64,000 nucleotides of DNA from positions 59,330 through 123,329 of the forward strand of contig VZRS01001707.1 in NCBI GenBank assembly GCA_013398055.1. Reading direction: 5' to 3'. The notes under the pieces were generated by a model. It was not told where the DNA came from. It did no database searches and saw only the letters and a list, made by a program, of their open reading frames with translations. Both the position numbers and the translations under genes were made by a program. How positions within the stretch are numbered: position 1 is the stretch's first letter; each line of letters begins with the position of its first letter. The DNA comes from Ifrita kowaldi. Taxonomy: Eukaryota; Chordata; Aves; Passeriformes; Cinclosomatidae. Below, piece after piece: positions 61,633-64,000 of this stretch.

Positions 61633-63704
61633 CTACAGAGAAGTCAAGCAATTGAGAAATTAGCCTACCATTATCAGCAACAAACTGGTGTAGTCTATAA
61701 ATGCAAAGGATTAGAAGATCATCTTGACATTTCTGGCCTAGTCTAGCTTTAACACACACAACATGATAAAATACTTGAAAAAAGCACCTAACTAATAAAT
61801 TCCACATTTGAATCTCTTCTTGCAGCAATAGTTCTTAAGACAACCAAAATGCATTTAAAGCATAAAACTCCACACTACAAATATAAACATTAGTTGATAG
61901 CAAAACCATGGCATTCTTATTATAGCCATTCATATCTTAGGACTTATTTCTGCACACATTCCAAAACAGAATTAGTAACAGACAGTAAACTGCATTTAAG
62001 TTAGCAAAAATTTTGTACAAAACACTGTTTCACTGAGAGGTTTGTAGCATAACACATTCAAATGGTGTGCTCTATCATGGTGTGACTGCATCTTTACTTG
62101 TTTTCAAATTACAGCAAACCAGTTAACCTTCTTACTGCTACTATTTTGGCAAGAAGTATGACACTGTATTCGTGGCTGAAACTTTAAGGGTAAAGAAATC
62201 AGGACATGAGGTAACAACATGTTCTCGTGTTAATTTATAGCAGTATTTTAGTTCTGCTGTACCAACTTTTGAAGATATTCAGGTACTGCTTACCTTCTTC
62301 ATCATAGTTGGACATATCGTCTGCAATCATATTTCCAAAGTCTAACAAAAGATTCCAAGTATCTTTTGGAATTGATCTTTTATGATGTTCCTGTACAGAG
62401 GAAAAACAGTACTGCTCAGTCCAAACTACTTTCAAATTCCACAGCAGTATTTTATACTGACGTATACAGAAATACACATTTCACAAACATTTCTTCAACT
62501 TCTTTATCTTACAAAGCCAATAACCTAAAAAAACCCCAAAACATCTGTAAGAGTTCCAACTTGCTTCTTTCTTAGGTTGAAATCTTTTAATTTAAGTGTT
62601 TCTTCTGAACTAAACATTCAGGTTAAATATTTCTTCTGAAGTAACACACTTTAATACCAGGTCATAAATTGCAGATTGTTCTTCAGTTACATTTACAGAT
62701 CTGAATTTGGATGTCTTAAAGTGTATTAAGGCAGTTAAAACATGAAATGTTTTCAGAAGTCCTCTTGATGAAACTGGTACATTATTCAGTGATTCAAATA
62801 AATATACTACCTAAAAATTTAGAAAAAAACTTCAGAAAAATACTTCAAAAAGTGTACACCTTCCCTATTAAGCACTGGGGGAAAAAACACAGAAAAACTT
62901 CTTATTTCTCCTAAACTACAGATAAAAAGAAAATCAAGATGAATTATATATTATGTAACTTTGTTTTTTGTAATTATATAGACATGCAAATGTAGAAACG
63001 TGGATGAGTGAATCAGGTCTTTTACAGGAATCTTTTTGAATTTCTAGGGTTTACTTTATGCATCTTTACTCCACTGCCCACAGAGCTGCACTAGTAATAA
63101 GAAAACTATCAAGATCAGTTCACAACTATGAGCTAAAAAATTAATCTAAGTAATTATGCAGGCAAGAAGTTTTGCTGAAAATGTAAAGTCTCTAACGTTA
63201 AATTCTGGTATGACTGATTTTACAAGACCGAGTTTATGCATTAGTACTACGAAAGGCAGAGCATAGTAAAATACATGCTTGTCAATAATCAGCTGTCTTG
63301 AGAATCAGCAGCACCAGTTCCACCTACAATCATGGCTTCCTTTCATGCAGGACCTTTCCTAAGTAGAAGGATACAGGATTAAGCAACCAGAATACTCTGT
63401 CACTTTGCTGCATTCTTTTTGCATTCTTCTCAATTAGAAAATCGTAAAGAGAAGATTTAATTTGGCTTGATTTGAGACTATTTTATATCAGTCTTCAAAA
63501 AGGAAAAAGTTTGAAGGAAGTAGAGAGATATCCTATCTTTTTCTTATTGGAAGCACACAGCCAACAAAAGCCAGACTACTGGGGAACAACACAGGCAGTA
63601 AGGAATAAAGTACATACTTACCAACAAAAATTTATTCCAAAGATCTAAAAATTTAAACCTTCCTGACAAGACTAAATTCCAGTATGCAATAGCCATTTCT
63701 AGAT
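61553..63704 (-). CDS. DCUN1D2: DCUN1D2, 3' part: last three coding exons (C-terminal PONY domain), partial at the right edge
   Basis: Join 63704-63622, 62390-62294, 61632-61553; the earlier exons lie beyond the window. The translation runs [20 protein letters not shown], then [20 protein letters not shown], then [20 protein letters not shown], ending in GGKRKTS and TAA. This is the C-terminal potentiating-neddylation domain of DCN1-like proteins, which bind cullins and the NEDD8 E2 to speed cullin neddylation. The three residues of the cullin-binding DAD patch are present: Asp of KDTW, Ala of GAWP and the first Asp of IDDF. The tail and the location next to ADPRHL1 favour DCUN1D2 over DCUN1D1. 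About 87 of an expected ~259 residues are visible. Confidence 0.95.
61633..62293. other. DCUN1D2 last intron
   Basis: AT-rich sequence of about 660 bases. Nothing else was seen. Confidence 0.85.
62294..62390 (-). CDS. DCUN1D2: DCUN1D2 penultimate coding exon
   Basis: The acceptor is cctctgtacag|GAACAT and the donor is GAAGAAG|GTAAGC. It encodes [20 protein letters not shown] and [12 protein letters not shown], including the first Asp of the DAD patch. Phase 0 in, phase 1 out. Confidence 0.95.
62391..63621. other. DCUN1D2 intron
   Basis: About 1.2 kb of AT-rich intronic sequence. I see no repeat or coding signal in it. Confidence 0.85.
63622..63704 (-). CDS. DCUN1D2: DCUN1D2 antepenultimate coding exon
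   Basis: The acceptor is tctcttgcag|ATCTAGAAATG and the donor is TTGTTG|GTAAGT. It encodes (D)[18 protein letters not shown] followed by [10 protein letters not shown] second AG six bases in (atctag) was rejected because using ttgcag keeps the expected Asp-Leu-Glu-Met. Confidence 0.93.
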
Positions 63705-64000
63705 CTGCAAGAGATAAAACAACATTTAAATATTACAGCATGTTATAAGCAATAAAGCCCTCATGGTTAAACTATTAATGCTACATCTAGTATATTATGA
63801 TACAAATGAATAACATTCTTTTAAAATTACTTAAAAAACTATAAGGAATGGTTTTCTACTCTCCCCGACCCAAAAAGTAGAAGACAAGCAGTAACAATAT
63901 AAATTTGTATTGAACATCGAAGTCAATAAAACTAAAATATTTTTGTCACCATCCACCAGTGCCAGATTAAAGCTACTTTCAATCTACAGAAATGGAACAA

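Overview
This is vertebrate nuclear DNA, most likely from a bird (at least a sauropsid). The evidence is spliced genes with consensus GT/AG junctions, CR1 (chicken repeat 1) LINE copies, and the gene order DCUN1D2 - ADPRHL1, which matches the region syntenic with human 13q34. No prokaryotic operons, CRISPR arrays, tRNA or rRNA genes, or intact viral genes were seen.

Layout, left to right. Positions 1-23.4 kb are gene-poor intergenic DNA. They hold two CR1 fragments, a CpG-rich island near 1.0-1.25 kb (possibly the promoter of a neighbouring gene that leaves the window on the left), a hexamer microsatellite, a CpG-enriched segment at 12.2-12.6 kb, and one long CR1 copy (20.4-21.6 kb) with a decayed reverse-transcriptase region and its typical short-repeat 3' end. 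Positions 23.5-54.2 kb hold the complete minus-strand gene ADPRHL1 (ARH2). Seven exons encode a 354-residue ADP-ribosylhydrolase-like protein that lacks key metal ligands. About 5.8 kb beyond the short-form stop lies a 4.7 kb uninterrupted terminal exon. It can be spliced in frame to exon 7 through a donor that overlaps the short-form stop codon, giving a predicted 1,931-residue protein. Positions 54.3-58 kb are the promoter and intergenic spacer. Positions about 58-64 kb hold the 3' end of DCUN1D2 on the minus strand: its last three coding exons and a long 3' UTR.

How the genes work: DCUN1D2 is a cullin-neddylation co-factor, and all three DAD-patch residues are present in the part seen. ADPRHL1 is known as a heart-enriched pseudo-hydrolase linked to the sarcomere and actin. 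The notable element here is the very long, charged, repeat-containing alternative tail and the splice/stop arrangement that chooses between the short and giant proteins. All exon boundaries were derived by hand from reading frame, phase and splice consensus. No transcript data were available.
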